Position numbers and translations under genes: made by a program
The notes under the pieces: generated by a model
The model's input: the letters and a program-made list of their open reading frames with translations, nothing else
The model's database searches: none
What the model was told of the DNA's origin: nothing
DNA from: Proteromonas lacertae
Taxonomy: Eukaryota; Sar; Bigyra; Opalinata; Proteromonadidae
Assembly (NCBI GenBank): GCA_002245135.1
Contig: NGBS01001199.1
Coordinates: 1-64,000 of the forward strand
Reading direction: 5' to 3'
DNA length: 64,000 nt
Shown: positions 21,380 to 31,262 of the stretch, piece after piece
How positions within the stretch are numbered: position 1 is the first letter of the stretch
Layout: each line of letters opens with the position of its first letter

Positions 21380-22429
21380 ATGAATGAAATAAGCCGTAAA
21401 ATATTATTATTATATATATATTTACTTCTTCTTTTATATTTATCCAATAAATATTATGTAACTAAGGTAATAAATTTGTTATTTGTATTTCCAGTTAATG
21501 GAAATCGAGGACCATCATCTTTAGCTAAGTCTTATATATATACCATAAATTATTTTTTAAATAATACCAATATAAACAAATACTTTCGATTTACAATTAA
21601 GAGTAAAATATCATTGAAAGATTATAAAGCTTACACCAAAATAAAGAATAATTTGATTTGGTTTTTATATGGAGATTTCTTCAATCAGCTAGCTTCTAAT
21701 TCAAACTCATTCTCTTATAAAAATACATTATACGGTCCAACTGTTAGTCCAATAAAATGGTTCAAATTTCCAATGAACAACACATATGAAGTTAAATGGA
21801 GTGAATGTATTAACAAAATATTTGCATATGTTGTTCAATCAGATAGAGTTAAAAATCATTTAATAGCTAAATCAAAACATATAACAAATATAGAAAAGAA
21901 GTATATAGTATCTCATGGCTGTATTATATCAAATTCATCATTAAACATATTATCATGGGATAATAGATATATCGATGTGTTGATTTATGCCAAATTTGCT
22001 GATGATAAAAAAGAAAAAGAATTACATCAGTTAATTGTAATGTTACAACAGAATTATGTTATAAAATTAATAAGATATGGAAATCACACAAGAGAATCAT
22101 TGCTAAACTTAGCATTAAACAGTAAAATATCTATATACTTTTCATTTTATGATTGTTGGCCATCCTCATTGATGGAAATATTAAGCGCTGGAGCGTATCC
22201 TATAGTACAGCAATGTGAATTAATAGAATATATAGGAGATTGCATAAAGTATTTTGAAAGAAGTTTAAACAAAATTAAAGATGTTGTTGAAAACCTTATA
22301 CTAAACAAATATAACTCAAAAGATATATCTGACTACTATAATAACAAAAATAATTGTTTAAAAATATTTAAATCTACATTAATAGAAATATATTTTAGAA
22401 AAACTAATAAAATGATACATAATATCTAA
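21380..22429 (+). CDS. GT4-type (GT-B fold) glycosyltransferase, 349 aa
   Basis: ATG at 21380 is the third of three staggered ATGs and the only one that opens the frame. N-terminal membrane anchor (ILLLYIYLLLLLYL). The C-terminal half has SFYDCWPSSLMEILSAGAYPIVQQCE, the donor-binding E-rich block of GT4 retaining enzymes, preceded by a Rossmann-like region (RYIDVLIYAKFADDKKEK...VIKLIRYG). A KPxKP-like linker is not obvious. 14 bp separate it from the previous gene. Intact. Confidence 0.75.
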   Translation: MNEISRKILLLYIYLLLLLYLSNKYYVTKVINLLFVFPVNGNRGPSSLAKSYIYTINYFLNNTNINKYFRFTIKSKISLKDYKAYTKIKNNLIWFLYGDFFNQLASNSNSFSYKNTLYGPTVSPIKWFKFPMNNTYEVKWSECINKIFAYVVQSDRVKNHLIAKSKHITNIEKKYIVSHGCIISNSSLNILSWDNRYIDVLIYAKFADDKKEKELHQLIVMLQQNYVIKLIRYGNHTRESLLNLALNSKISIYFSFYDCWPSSLMEILSAGAYPIVQQCELIEYIGDCIKYFERSLNKIKDVVENLILNKYNSKDISDYYNNKNNCLKIFKSTLIEIYFRKTNKMIHNI

Positions 22430-22462
22430 TATAATATTATTATTAAGCTTAAATTAATGAAT

Positions 22463-23788
22463 TTAACTACAAACCATTTTTGATATATTAGTATTACATC
22501 CTAAAATATTTCTATTAGCAGTAGTATAATTATTAACTATTTGAATTAAATTATCTACATTATAACAATAAGGAAAATATATAAGCCTCTCAGCCCATAT
22601 GCCAACGCCCTTTTCTGTTGCCCAATCTGTTTCTTTTAATAATTTGTCCATTTCAGTGGGATAAGATGATGAAATGTTTTTAAATATTTCCCCTTCTATA
22701 TTCAAATTGCTAATATGCAATTGTTTAAATTTATTCCATTTTTGTAATATTAATATAGCTTTATCAATTATTTTTTTGATTTCTATTAAATTCAAACCAT
22801 ATATCCTCTTGTTAGATGGGTAATACAATGATATAAAATGCATTGATCCTTCTTGCACATATTGTTCCATAAAAAATGGGCATTTCCAAAATAATCCCCC
22901 TAAATTAATAATTATCCCTGGATCTGATATAAATGCAAAATTTAAAAGTCCAGTACCAGGACCTGATATATATATACTAGTGCAACTTAATATTTTTAAT
23001 TGATATTTGAAATCGCGAATTTTTCTCCAATCAATATACTTTATGTTAAATTTATATTTGTATATGTTGATTATTTTAAATAATATATTCTTTTCTTCTC
23101 TTGTATATCTTTTGTTATGTACTATAATAGCATATCTGTTTTTGCATTTTGTTATGTTATAGACATAATACATTCTTTTTCTCATCCACCATGTTGCTTT
23201 GTATTTTTTACCGCCAGGAATTGAATATTCTTTATTTGTACATCTTTGACACTGATGAGCTAATCCCACAACTAAAGTTTCTATAAGATATGAATTATTG
23301 TATAAATTACTTTCATATATAATTCTATTCATAGAAAAAGTTTCAAATATCTTAGTCTTCCAATTATTTTTCCAATTACTATTAGATTTAGATAATATAA
23401 TATGAAACTGATTCATATAAAATCTAAACTTTAACAATGATAAATACATTGAATATAAATCATCCCATAGTAAGTGGCCTATATTATTTTCATTAAATAA
23501 ACCTAAATAAAATGAAATACCTTTTATAATTTTATTGCTATTAATTTGGTAGTATTTGGTTGTAGGTTTGAAACATTCATTACTTTTTCTGCTATTTACT
23601 GAAACGCATTTAATATTTCTTTTTAAATTAATAACTATCCATTCACCTTTAACATAATAAACATTTCTATATATACATGTTCTATTATATGATGTTCCAA
23701 CACATCTTACTGATGATATACATTCAATATCTCTATAATAATATAATACTATTAGTATATAAAATAGTAAAATAAGCAAATTATACAT
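22463..23788 (-). CDS. GT61-like glycosyltransferase, 441 aa
   Basis: ATG at 23788, with a hydrophobic anchor at residues 2-18 and then a Cys-rich stem (CVGTSYNRTCIYRNV). NIGHLLWDDLYSMYL and, near the C-terminus, GPGTGLLNFAFISDPGIIIN are the signature blocks of the GT61/DUF563 family (EOGT, plant xylosyltransferases). Convergent with the GT4 gene (33 bp) and divergent from the GT2 gene with only 30 bp between ATGs, so both promoters must be extremely small. Intact. Confidence 0.78.
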   Translation of the reverse strand: MYNLLILLFYILIVLYYYRDIECISSVRCVGTSYNRTCIYRNVYYVKGEWIVINLKRNIKCVSVNSRKSNECFKPTTKYYQINSNKIIKGISFYLGLFNENNIGHLLWDDLYSMYLSLLKFRFYMNQFHIILSKSNSNWKNNWKTKIFETFSMNRIIYESNLYNNSYLIETLVVGLAHQCQRCTNKEYSIPGGKKYKATWWMRKRMYYVYNITKCKNRYAIIVHNKRYTREEKNILFKIINIYKYKFNIKYIDWRKIRDFKYQLKILSCTSIYISGPGTGLLNFAFISDPGIIINLGGLFWKCPFFMEQYVQEGSMHFISLYYPSNKRIYGLNLIEIKKIIDKAILILQKWNKFKQLHISNLNIEGEIFKNISSSYPTEMDKLLKETDWATEKGVGIWAERLIYFPYCYNVDNLIQIVNNYTTANRNILGCNTNISKMVCS

Positions 23789-23818
23789 TCTTCTACTTAA
23801 TCATTAATTAAAACAAAA

Positions 23819-24640
23819 ATGAATATTATTACCTTTAGTTTTTTTATTTTATTTCTACTTTTTTTTGTTGAAATATTATTTAAAAAATATGTTCATGAAA
23901 CTGAAACAAATAATTGTATATCTTTAATTATACCTTCAACTGAGAAAGACTTCTTATATTGTTATAAACAATTTTTTCATTATACTAATAGTTTTTATAC
24001 TGCCAAGGAAATTATATTATCTATTAGTTCTGTTACAAACACATCATATATAATACACATAATTAAAAATTTAACAATAAGAAATAAAATAATTATTGGT
24101 TTGCGAAAATCTAGACATAATGCTGCATCAAATAGAAATTATGGATTTCTATTAAGTAGGTGTGGAATAGTCTCATTTTTTGATATGGATGATCTAATGA
24201 CTGTGAATAGATTATCAATACTATACAAATTTTTCACATATGATAGAACTACCGAATTTGTATTACATAAATATTCTTCTGAATGCAAAGGATTACTGAA
24301 TAGAAAATACTCAGATAATTTATGGCAACTTAAGTATAACTTGTCTTATGAATATATACATCAAATGTATAGTATAACATATTTAAAAGAAAAATCTAAC
24401 GATATGTGGTGTTGCAAACATATAAATGAATTAAAAAATGAAAAAATTCATAATGGTTGGGCAACAATGAGAAGATATATTCTAAAAGAGATAAAGTATA
24501 ATGCAAGCTATGAATGTGGAGAAGATTCTGATTTTAATACAAAAGCAATACTAAATCATTATAATACTACTATACTAAATATTAGTTTAGGGTATTATGT
24601 GAAGGATAATAAATGCAAAAATATTAATTATTGTATATAA
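23819..24640 (+). CDS. GT2-type (GT-A fold) glycosyltransferase, 273 aa
   Basis: ATG at 23819 followed by an anchor (FSFFILFLLFFVEILF). CISLIIPSTEKDFLYC opens the nucleotide-binding fold. AASNRNYGFLLSRCGIVSFF and DMDDLMTVNRL form the GT2 core with the DXD motif. A late ECGEDSDFN block fits the acceptor-side ED motif. The 30-bp upstream spacer contains TCATTA. Intact, TAA. Confidence 0.75.
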   Translation: MNIITFSFFILFLLFFVEILFKKYVHETETNNCISLIIPSTEKDFLYCYKQFFHYTNSFYTAKEIILSISSVTNTSYIIHIIKNLTIRNKIIIGLRKSRHNAASNRNYGFLLSRCGIVSFFDMDDLMTVNRLSILYKFFTYDRTTEFVLHKYSSECKGLLNRKYSDNLWQLKYNLSYEYIHQMYSITYLKEKSNDMWCCKHINELKNEKIHNGWATMRRYILKEIKYNASYECGEDSDFNTKAILNHYNTTILNISLGYYVKDNKCKNINYCI

Positions 24641-24675
24641 TTATTAAATTTGTATTATTTTAACTAAGAATAATT

Positions 24676-25728
24676 ATGCTTTATAGATTTAGCAATTTAT
24701 TACTAATATTATTAGGTATATATATTCTACTTTTATTATTATATTCATATATTAACATAGTATTATTAATTGACAATGCAAATGATTTATTTTTCTCAAA
24801 AGAAATGAAGATTTTTATACATGATACATCTATATATAATAATTTCTTAAAATGTCAAAACTTAACAGATTTATATATTATACGAAAGAAATGTATATAT
24901 AGAAAAAGAGGATATAGCGGTCATCCTAAGAAACACACTTTTTCATATCCTTTAGATAATAGAATTCAACTAATGCCATATAATATTATTTTTTATGTTG
25001 AATTATTGATCTTCATACATTGTAGACCAGATGAATTTTATGAAAGATTTCTGTTTAGAAAATATACGCATTATTTAAGTAACATATACATAATATTTCT
25101 AACATCTAAAAGTTTAAAGAAAGAAATTAATAAGAGAATAAAGCAAGAATCTTTACTTAATAATGATATTCTGCAATTTAATGAATTTTCATCCTATTTT
25201 AATTTAAGTATTCAAACTGTTCATATGTTAATTTGGTCTCAACATATAAAATTCAAATATCTATTGAAATCAGATATTGATGTATATATTAATATTCCTT
25301 TATTATTGAAAATAATAAGGAGTTTTAGAAGTAATGATGTTAATTTTGCAGCAGGACGTTTATCATATACATCTGTTTTAAGAAATAAAAAGTATAGCCA
25401 CTATGTTCCTATAAATGTAATAAAAGAAAAAATGTTTCCACCATATTTACAAGGAATGGGATATGTTATTCCCTATAATACTGTGAAATTAATGGTTAAA
25501 ACTATAAAATATGTAGAACCAAAAATTTGGATTGAAGATGTATTTCTAGGTTATTTATTTAGATATAATAACATTTCTTTAATAAATCTATCTAATTATA
25601 TATTAAGAGATATTCCTTTTAATTTGTGTATAGTAATGCATAATATAAACAGATATATATTCATTCATGGATTATATCCTATTGAAATATATATTATGAA
25701 AGGTATGAACATGACTATTGTTGATTAG
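24676..25728 (+). CDS. GT31-like beta-1,3-glycosyltransferase, 350 aa
   Basis: ATG at 24676, then an anchor at residues 6-30. GT31 blocks in order: IFIHCRPDEFYERFLFRKYT, NLSIQTVHMLIWSQHIKFKY, LLKSDIDVYINIPLL (the DDD motif, here DID), LQGMGYVIPYNTV and IWIEDVFLGYLF. Similar in layout to the minus-strand GT31-like gene at 28188-29195. Intact; 35 bp after the GT2 gene. Confidence 0.78.
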   Translation: MLYRFSNLLLILLGIYILLLLLYSYINIVLLIDNANDLFFSKEMKIFIHDTSIYNNFLKCQNLTDLYIIRKKCIYRKRGYSGHPKKHTFSYPLDNRIQLMPYNIIFYVELLIFIHCRPDEFYERFLFRKYTHYLSNIYIIFLTSKSLKKEINKRIKQESLLNNDILQFNEFSSYFNLSIQTVHMLIWSQHIKFKYLLKSDIDVYINIPLLLKIIRSFRSNDVNFAAGRLSYTSVLRNKKYSHYVPINVIKEKMFPPYLQGMGYVIPYNTVKLMVKTIKYVEPKIWIEDVFLGYLFRYNNISLINLSNYILRDIPFNLCIVMHNINRYIFIHGLYPIEIYIMKGMNMTIVD

Positions 25729-25784
25729 ATATATATTTATTTAACAATATATGCATATTCAATGTAACTTTATGTTAGGAAAGA

Positions 25785-26841
25785 ATGTTTTCTATTATTA
25801 TATTAACATTATTACTTTTATATTTATACAATATTCATCTATCTAAGAATGTTAAGAAAGGGATTATATTTGGAATTGCATCAAATGATGGTCTAGGTAA
25901 TAGAATTGCAGGAATTCCTGGAACATTTCTATTATCTTTACTTTCTAATAGACATTTTCATAGTATTACTATAATATTAATAAATAGTTATTGGAAATAG
26001 TTTGGATAAATATTTTGATCTAAAAATTTTTGACAATTTAAATATTAAACAAACATTACAAATAAATATATCATTAACATTTTCATTTTATAGATATTGT
26101 ATTGATCAAACGGAGATGATTAATAGAATTATCAATTCACATATATATTCAATATCTATTAGAAGCATTCATGATTTAGTACCGACAATAATTAAAACAA
26201 GAAAATATTATTCAATATTACGCAAATTAAATTTTATTAAATGTTCAAAAATGAACAATATTTTAAATCAAATTCTTGAAGTGAATTATGTTCTATACAA
26301 TAGATATTTCTATTTTCATAAAAAACATGAAAATATTGGTCATAATATAATTAGAAACTATAATAATATTTTTAAAATAGGAATTCATGCCAGGCAGTTG
26401 GATGAATGTTTAGAATCGTGTATAGTAAATTATAAAGATGTTAGTTTAATAAAAAATATAACAACAAATATTTGCAATAATAAATGTTATATAATTTTAA
26501 GTTCAAATAGCAGGAATTTTACAGATTATTTTAAAAGAATAAATAATAATAATATATATATATATAAATCAAATATTGATGTTAAACATTCCTTTTTTTC
26601 AGAAAGAATAGAAAATGAAGATATTGAAAAAATAATGGTTGACATATATTTAATTAGCAGGTGTGATATATTAATATTGAGTGGAGGATCAACATTTTCT
26701 CTATTAATATTAAACATTGGATATTATAAAAACTATAATATATGTCAAAAAAAGCATTACTATTTTTGGAATAATTATGAAAAATATGATCATTTAGAAA
26801 AAGCAAGAATAAAATCTAATTGCATAAATATAAATATATAA
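25785..26841 (+). CDS. GT37/GT11-like (fucosyltransferase-type) protein, one 25-nt intron
   Basis: ATG at 25785 with an anchor (IIILTLLLLYLY), then IASNDGLGNRIAGIPGTFLL, the DGLGNR block characteristic of plant xyloglucan fucosyltransferase-type enzymes. The frame closes at 26000. Removing 25963-25987 (GTATTA...AAATAG) continues it in phase to TAA at 26841, giving 343 codons. Later blocks KIGIHARQLDECL (GDP-fucose-type HxR motif) and YLISRCDILILSGGSTFSLL support the family. Function by homology is transfer of fucose to a glycan; donor not proven. Confidence 0.68.
25963..25987 (+). other. Ultra-short intron in GT37-like gene (25 nt)
   Basis: GTATTA...AAATAG. Removal joins LLSNRHFH to IIGNSLDKYF in phase; without it the frame stops 14 codons later. 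Confidence 0.7.
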
Positions 26842-26891
26842 ATATAAAGAGATATTTTAAAAAGAATATTTATATTGACTTTATAATTTAT

Positions 26892-28170
26892 ATGTTACTT
26901 TTTAAATTCTATATATTGTTTATATTTTTATTAGTTACTATATCATTTTTACATAATGTAGATAATGACACAATGATGATAGTGCCTGCCGATTTATATT
27001 ACTTTAATACAGTCAGAAATTTTTATGAATTGGTAGTTAAATATTTCGGAATAAAAAAATTTAGAGTAGTTGCTACATCAACTAAAATGTATTATAAATG
27101 CAAAGATTATAATATTCCTGTTGATATATCTCCTAAATTAATTGAAGAGGGAAAAGAAGGAAATAAAATCCATACTATAGGATTTGCTAAAAAGATGAGA
27201 TTAAAACATATAATATTTTTAAAATATTTAAAAATTACCAAATATTTAATTGCAATAGATGCAGATATATTTTTCTTTAAACATCCATATTCTTTGTTAG
27301 ATTATTTTAATTCATCAGTTGATATAGTCTTAGCTTGTGATAGTTCTTCGTGCAAAGTTTTGAACTATGGTTTAGTGTATATTTTATTAATATATTTTAA
27401 ATAATATTAGAGTTTTTAAAAATAGTAAATTCACTATTCATTACTTGAATGATTTAATTGAGATTGAAAAAAAATGTAAATCATATGAATGGAAATATTC
27501 AGAACAAAGTTTAGCAAATTTATATATGCAAAAAATAAATTATAGTCGTATAATATATTTAACTATAAATAAATTTATGGATGGATATAACCTTTTTAAT
27601 AGAATTGGATTTTTGTATAACAGGTCTTCCAACTATCTTAATTTAATAGGATTTCATAATGATTATACATTTGGAATTGTTTCAAAAACATATAGAATGA
27701 AAGAACTAGGAATGTATGTTATTGATGATGATGCATATTATTCATCGAAATTGAATAAATATGTGTATTTTAACAATAACATATTTTACACAAGTTCAAA
27801 AAATGTTACACTCATTTTATCTACTATCTTATTCATTAGCAATCTGTTAAATAGAATATTAATATTACCTCGTTTACCATGCAATAACAATAATCGCACA
27901 TGCACATTCGTTAGAATGTATAATTTGGAGTATTTCGAAAAAAAGTGTGGAAAGAATTATAGAGAAAATTCATTTTTGTATTCTAGCAAAATTCCTTCTT
28001 CTATACTTAGCAAATGTGTTATAACATCAATAAAAACAGAAAAAGATTTCAAAAATCTAAAACGAATTGATAATCAGCTAATTATAATAAATGATTTAGG
28101 ATTTTATAATTCATATTATATGTATTGCTTTAGAGACGATAATTATTGGCAAAGAAAATTTGAACTATAA
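26892..28170 (+). CDS. GT77-like nucleotide-diphospho-sugar transferase, one 34-nt intron
   Basis: ATG at 26892, immediately followed by a membrane anchor (LLFKFYILFIFLLV). DXD motif in YLIAIDADIFFFKHPY, then a VLNYGLV block. Removing 27377-27410 (GTATAT...ATTAG) restores the frame, giving exons 26892-27376 and 27411-28170 and 414 codons. WKYSEQSLAN is the EQ/DQ block. The C-terminal third (YVYFNNNIFY...LILPRLPCNNN) is shared with the paralog at 7135-8375, so this two-part layout is a local family. Acceptor unknown. Confidence 0.7.
27377..27410 (+). other. Ultra-short intron in second GT77-like gene (34 nt)
   Basis: GTATAT...AATATTAG, same phase and homologous position as 7800-7828. Confidence 0.68.
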
Positions 28171-28187
28171 CATTTAATATAAATCTA

Positions 28188-29195
28188 TTATTTTATTAAC
28201 ACTTTATTAATACTTATTAGTAAAATTTCTGCTGGCCTTAAACCATGAATGAAAGCCTTATTTCTAAGAAAATATAGATTTGTCTTTTCTATATATGACA
28301 TATCAGTGTATTTAGATATATCTAAATATTTTAAGTTACAAAATTTCATTATTTTACCAAATAAAGCATCTTCAATCCATATGAAGGATTTAATAATTCT
28401 AATGTAATTGTTAATACAACTTAATACAGTTGTTCTAAATAGAAATCCAGGACCATATGGATAAGGAGGATAAGGAATATAAGATCTTGACTTATCTTCA
28501 CAATAAATAGACCATTTCGCATGAGGAGAACATGGCAATTTGGGATATTGATGAATTGATCCAACAACAGATATATTTTTATTACAATTATTTATTATGT
28601 CAAATATCAAAGTTATATTAAAATATGTATCTATATCTAATTTTAAAATCCATTTAATATTTTTACAATTATTATACATATATTGGTAGAAGCAAATCAT
28701 AATTAATGAACAATTATAATATGTTGATTCAATGCTAAATAATATAATGTCATTATAAATATTTATTTCATTGTAAATTGAATTTTTCAAATTTTCTTTA
28801 TTTGAAAAACCTGTAATGAAAGAATATTTAATATTTTTCATCATTTTTAACACTCTTCTCATTATCATTCTTTCATACAATAATTCTGGACGACTAAGAA
28901 TGCCAATAAATATTATTGCATTTGAACAATCTATTTTGTTAAATTTATTACATAATATAGTCATAGACTGTGATATATATGAATTGTGTGAAGAAGTAGT
29001 TATTAATGGAAAATGATAATATGTTTTATTCCTACCGCATTTAAGATCATATATTAATCTCATACAATCTGAATATATTTTATATTCATAATCAATTCTT
29101 TTATTAATTTCATCAAATAATTTGTTTCTGTTATATATAATATCATGATATACAAATAATATAATAAATAAGTAAAAAGTAAATATTAACTTCAC
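28188..29195 (-). CDS. GT31-like beta-1,3-glycosyltransferase, start codon apparently lost
   Basis: The frame begins with GTG at 29195, directly followed by a membrane anchor (KLIFTFYLFIILFVY), exactly where neighbours have ATG. No in-frame ATG occurs until well inside. GT31 blocks: FIGILSRPELLYERMIMRRV, ILKLDIDTYFNITLIFDI, GPGFLFRTTVLSC and SFIWIEDALFGKIM. Convergent with the GT77-like gene (17 bp). Either an ATG-to-GTG change or an unseen 5' exon. Otherwise intact. Confidence 0.72.
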   Translation of the reverse strand: MKLIFTFYLFIILFVYHDIIYNRNKLFDEINKRIDYEYKIYSDCMRLIYDLKCGRNKTYYHFPLITTSSHNSYISQSMTILCNKFNKIDCSNAIIFIGILSRPELLYERMIMRRVLKMMKNIKYSFITGFSNKENLKNSIYNEINIYNDIILFSIESTYYNCSLIMICFYQYMYNNCKNIKWILKLDIDTYFNITLIFDIINNCNKNISVVGSIHQYPKLPCSPHAKWSIYCEDKSRSYIPYPPYPYGPGFLFRTTVLSCINNYIRIIKSFIWIEDALFGKIMKFCNLKYLDISKYTDMSYIEKTNLYFLRNKAFIHGLRPAEILLISINKVLIK

Positions 29196-29426
29196 AGTCT
29201 CTTTTCTTCTAGATGAATTTAATTGGTATATTAAAGATGTTAATGTTTTAAAACTATCATTATACTTTGCCTATCATACTCGCCTAATAGAATGAACAGG
29301 TCACATTTCCATCACCTTCTATTTTAAAAATAAATCCATATATTATAAGTATCTATGCATGATGTCTATAAGAATCAAAATAAAATACATTTCTAATGTG
29401 ATTTAGTTTTAAGTACTTAATGATAA

Positions 29427-31229
29427 ATGTATTTTAATTATATTGAATTTTTAAGAGGATTATCATGTTTATTGATTGTGTTTTATCATATTAATCCACA
29501 AATAATTCCAAATGGATTTTTGGGAGTAGATCAGTTCTTTATAATATCTGGATATCTAATTACTTTTTCAAATCAACATAGCAGATATTATACTTCATTG
29601 AACTTTTTACATAAGCGTGTGAAGAGAATAATTCCATTAAAAGGTGTAATATTATTTTTTGTTAATTTTATGAATAAAATTTATCTAAAAGAATCTATTA
29701 TTAATTTAGAATATGATACTATTAATGCGCTTTTATTTATTTTAAATGTTAAACTTATTCATGATAATAACAATTATTTTTCCTCATTAAGTGTAAATTT
29801 AATTCTTAATTTTTGGTCATTATCAGTTGAGGAGCAATACTATATATTTATTTCCATTATATCTTATGTAACTATCAAATTTTCTTTTAACGCTTCAATT
29901 ATATATCATCTATCTTTAATTATTTTATCTTTCGAATTCTTTAGGTATTACTATCATAGTTATTTTGTTATGTCATTTTATAGTTTTTTTTCGAGATTTT
30001 GGGAATTTAGTTGTGGCTCATTAATTAATTTTAATTCATATAAAACTTCAAATCAAATACTTATTTGTCTAGTTGTTTTTATCCAATTATCATTAATGTT
30101 TTCTGATTTAAAAGGTATTTTCTGTTTTATTATGATTAATTTTGTAAGTATTTATAACATAATTTATTCTAGGAACAATAAAAATAGTATTATATCTTGT
30201 GGAATAATCAATTATATTGGTAGAATATCATATTCAGTTTATCTTTCACACTATTCTATTGTTATAATATTTAGTAAAGGAAATGCTCTGATAATCACTG
30301 TATTTATTAGTATTATTTCCTATTATTTCATTGAACAAATATTTAGAAAATATGTTTCAGGGTGTGTTATATTGTTTATCTATTCTATATTTATATTCTG
30401 GAATTATAAATTGTATATTAGAGATTATAGAATGTCAATAATAAAATCTATAAATAAGAACTTCATAAAAGATATGTGTTCATATGATATTGTTGATAAT
30501 TTAATAGTATCAGCATGGAAAATATTATTATTAGGTGATTCACATGTTATTCATTATATAAGAGCATTTTATAATAATAAAATTGACATAATCTTATATC
30601 ATTCATATTATAATGATGTAGATTTATATAATAGTAATTACCATGAGATTAATTATTTGTTCAAATATCACTTTGATATAATAATCATGGGATTCTGGGA
30701 ACAGTTGAACAGAAGAAATGCATCTTACAAATATAAAATATATTTGTTAATTTTATACATAAAAAATTTAACAAATAATATTTTAGTTATATCAGATAAC
30801 CCCATGGTAAGTATTAATCCAAATAATTGTTTATTATCAAAGAAATGTAGTTATGCCATTATAAACATAAATTGTACATATATTCTTCCTCAAAAATTGT
30901 CAACTTATCAATACCCTCAAAATATGAAAGTATATGATTACAATACTAATAAATATACATTAAAAGGAAATAAATGTCTTTTAGATTTTAATGAAATTCC
31001 GATATATAGAGATGAGCATCACTATAGTGGATTATTCGTTGAAAAAATATTGATGAGTGATATTCATTCTGTATTAAATACAATATTACATAAGAATTTT
31101 TATAAGAAAAATTCAATTGTAGATTTAAAATTTCACTGTTTAGAAAAAGATCATAATATATATGGAGGAATATGTCAAGCAAATAGATATAAAATTTCTA
31201 AAATACATATAAATAATTATAAGAAATAG
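29427..31229 (+). CDS. Acyltransferase-3 / SGNH-domain O-acyltransferase (OatA-like), 600 aa
   Basis: ATG at 29427. The N-terminal half is a multi-pass membrane domain with IEFLRGLSCLLIVFYHINP, GVDQFFIISGYLITF and FWSLSVEEQYY, the three hallmark blocks of the acyltransferase-3 family (PF01757). The C-terminal half is an SGNH hydrolase-like domain with ILLLGDSHVIHY (block I Ser) and RDEHHYSGLF (the D-x-x-H block). Such proteins carry acyl groups across a membrane and attach them to sugars. Most are bacterial; eukaryotic members exist. Expected to O-acetylate the glycan made by this cluster. Intact. Confidence 0.82.
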   Translation: MYFNYIEFLRGLSCLLIVFYHINPQIIPNGFLGVDQFFIISGYLITFSNQHSRYYTSLNFLHKRVKRIIPLKGVILFFVNFMNKIYLKESIINLEYDTINALLFILNVKLIHDNNNYFSSLSVNLILNFWSLSVEEQYYIFISIISYVTIKFSFNASIIYHLSLIILSFEFFRYYYHSYFVMSFYSFFSRFWEFSCGSLINFNSYKTSNQILICLVVFIQLSLMFSDLKGIFCFIMINFVSIYNIIYSRNNKNSIISCGIINYIGRISYSVYLSHYSIVIIFSKGNALIITVFISIISYYFIEQIFRKYVSGCVILFIYSIFIFWNYKLYIRDYRMSIIKSINKNFIKDMCSYDIVDNLIVSAWKILLLGDSHVIHYIRAFYNNKIDIILYHSYYNDVDLYNSNYHEINYLFKYHFDIIIMGFWEQLNRRNASYKYKIYLLILYIKNLTNNILVISDNPMVSINPNNCLLSKKCSYAIININCTYILPQKLSTYQYPQNMKVYDYNTNKYTLKGNKCLLDFNEIPIYRDEHHYSGLFVEKILMSDIHSVLNTILHKNFYKKNSIVDLKFHCLEKDHNIYGGICQANRYKISKIHINNYKK

Positions 31230-31262
31230 CTATTGCATGGAGGTAGTTTCTGTAAAAATATA

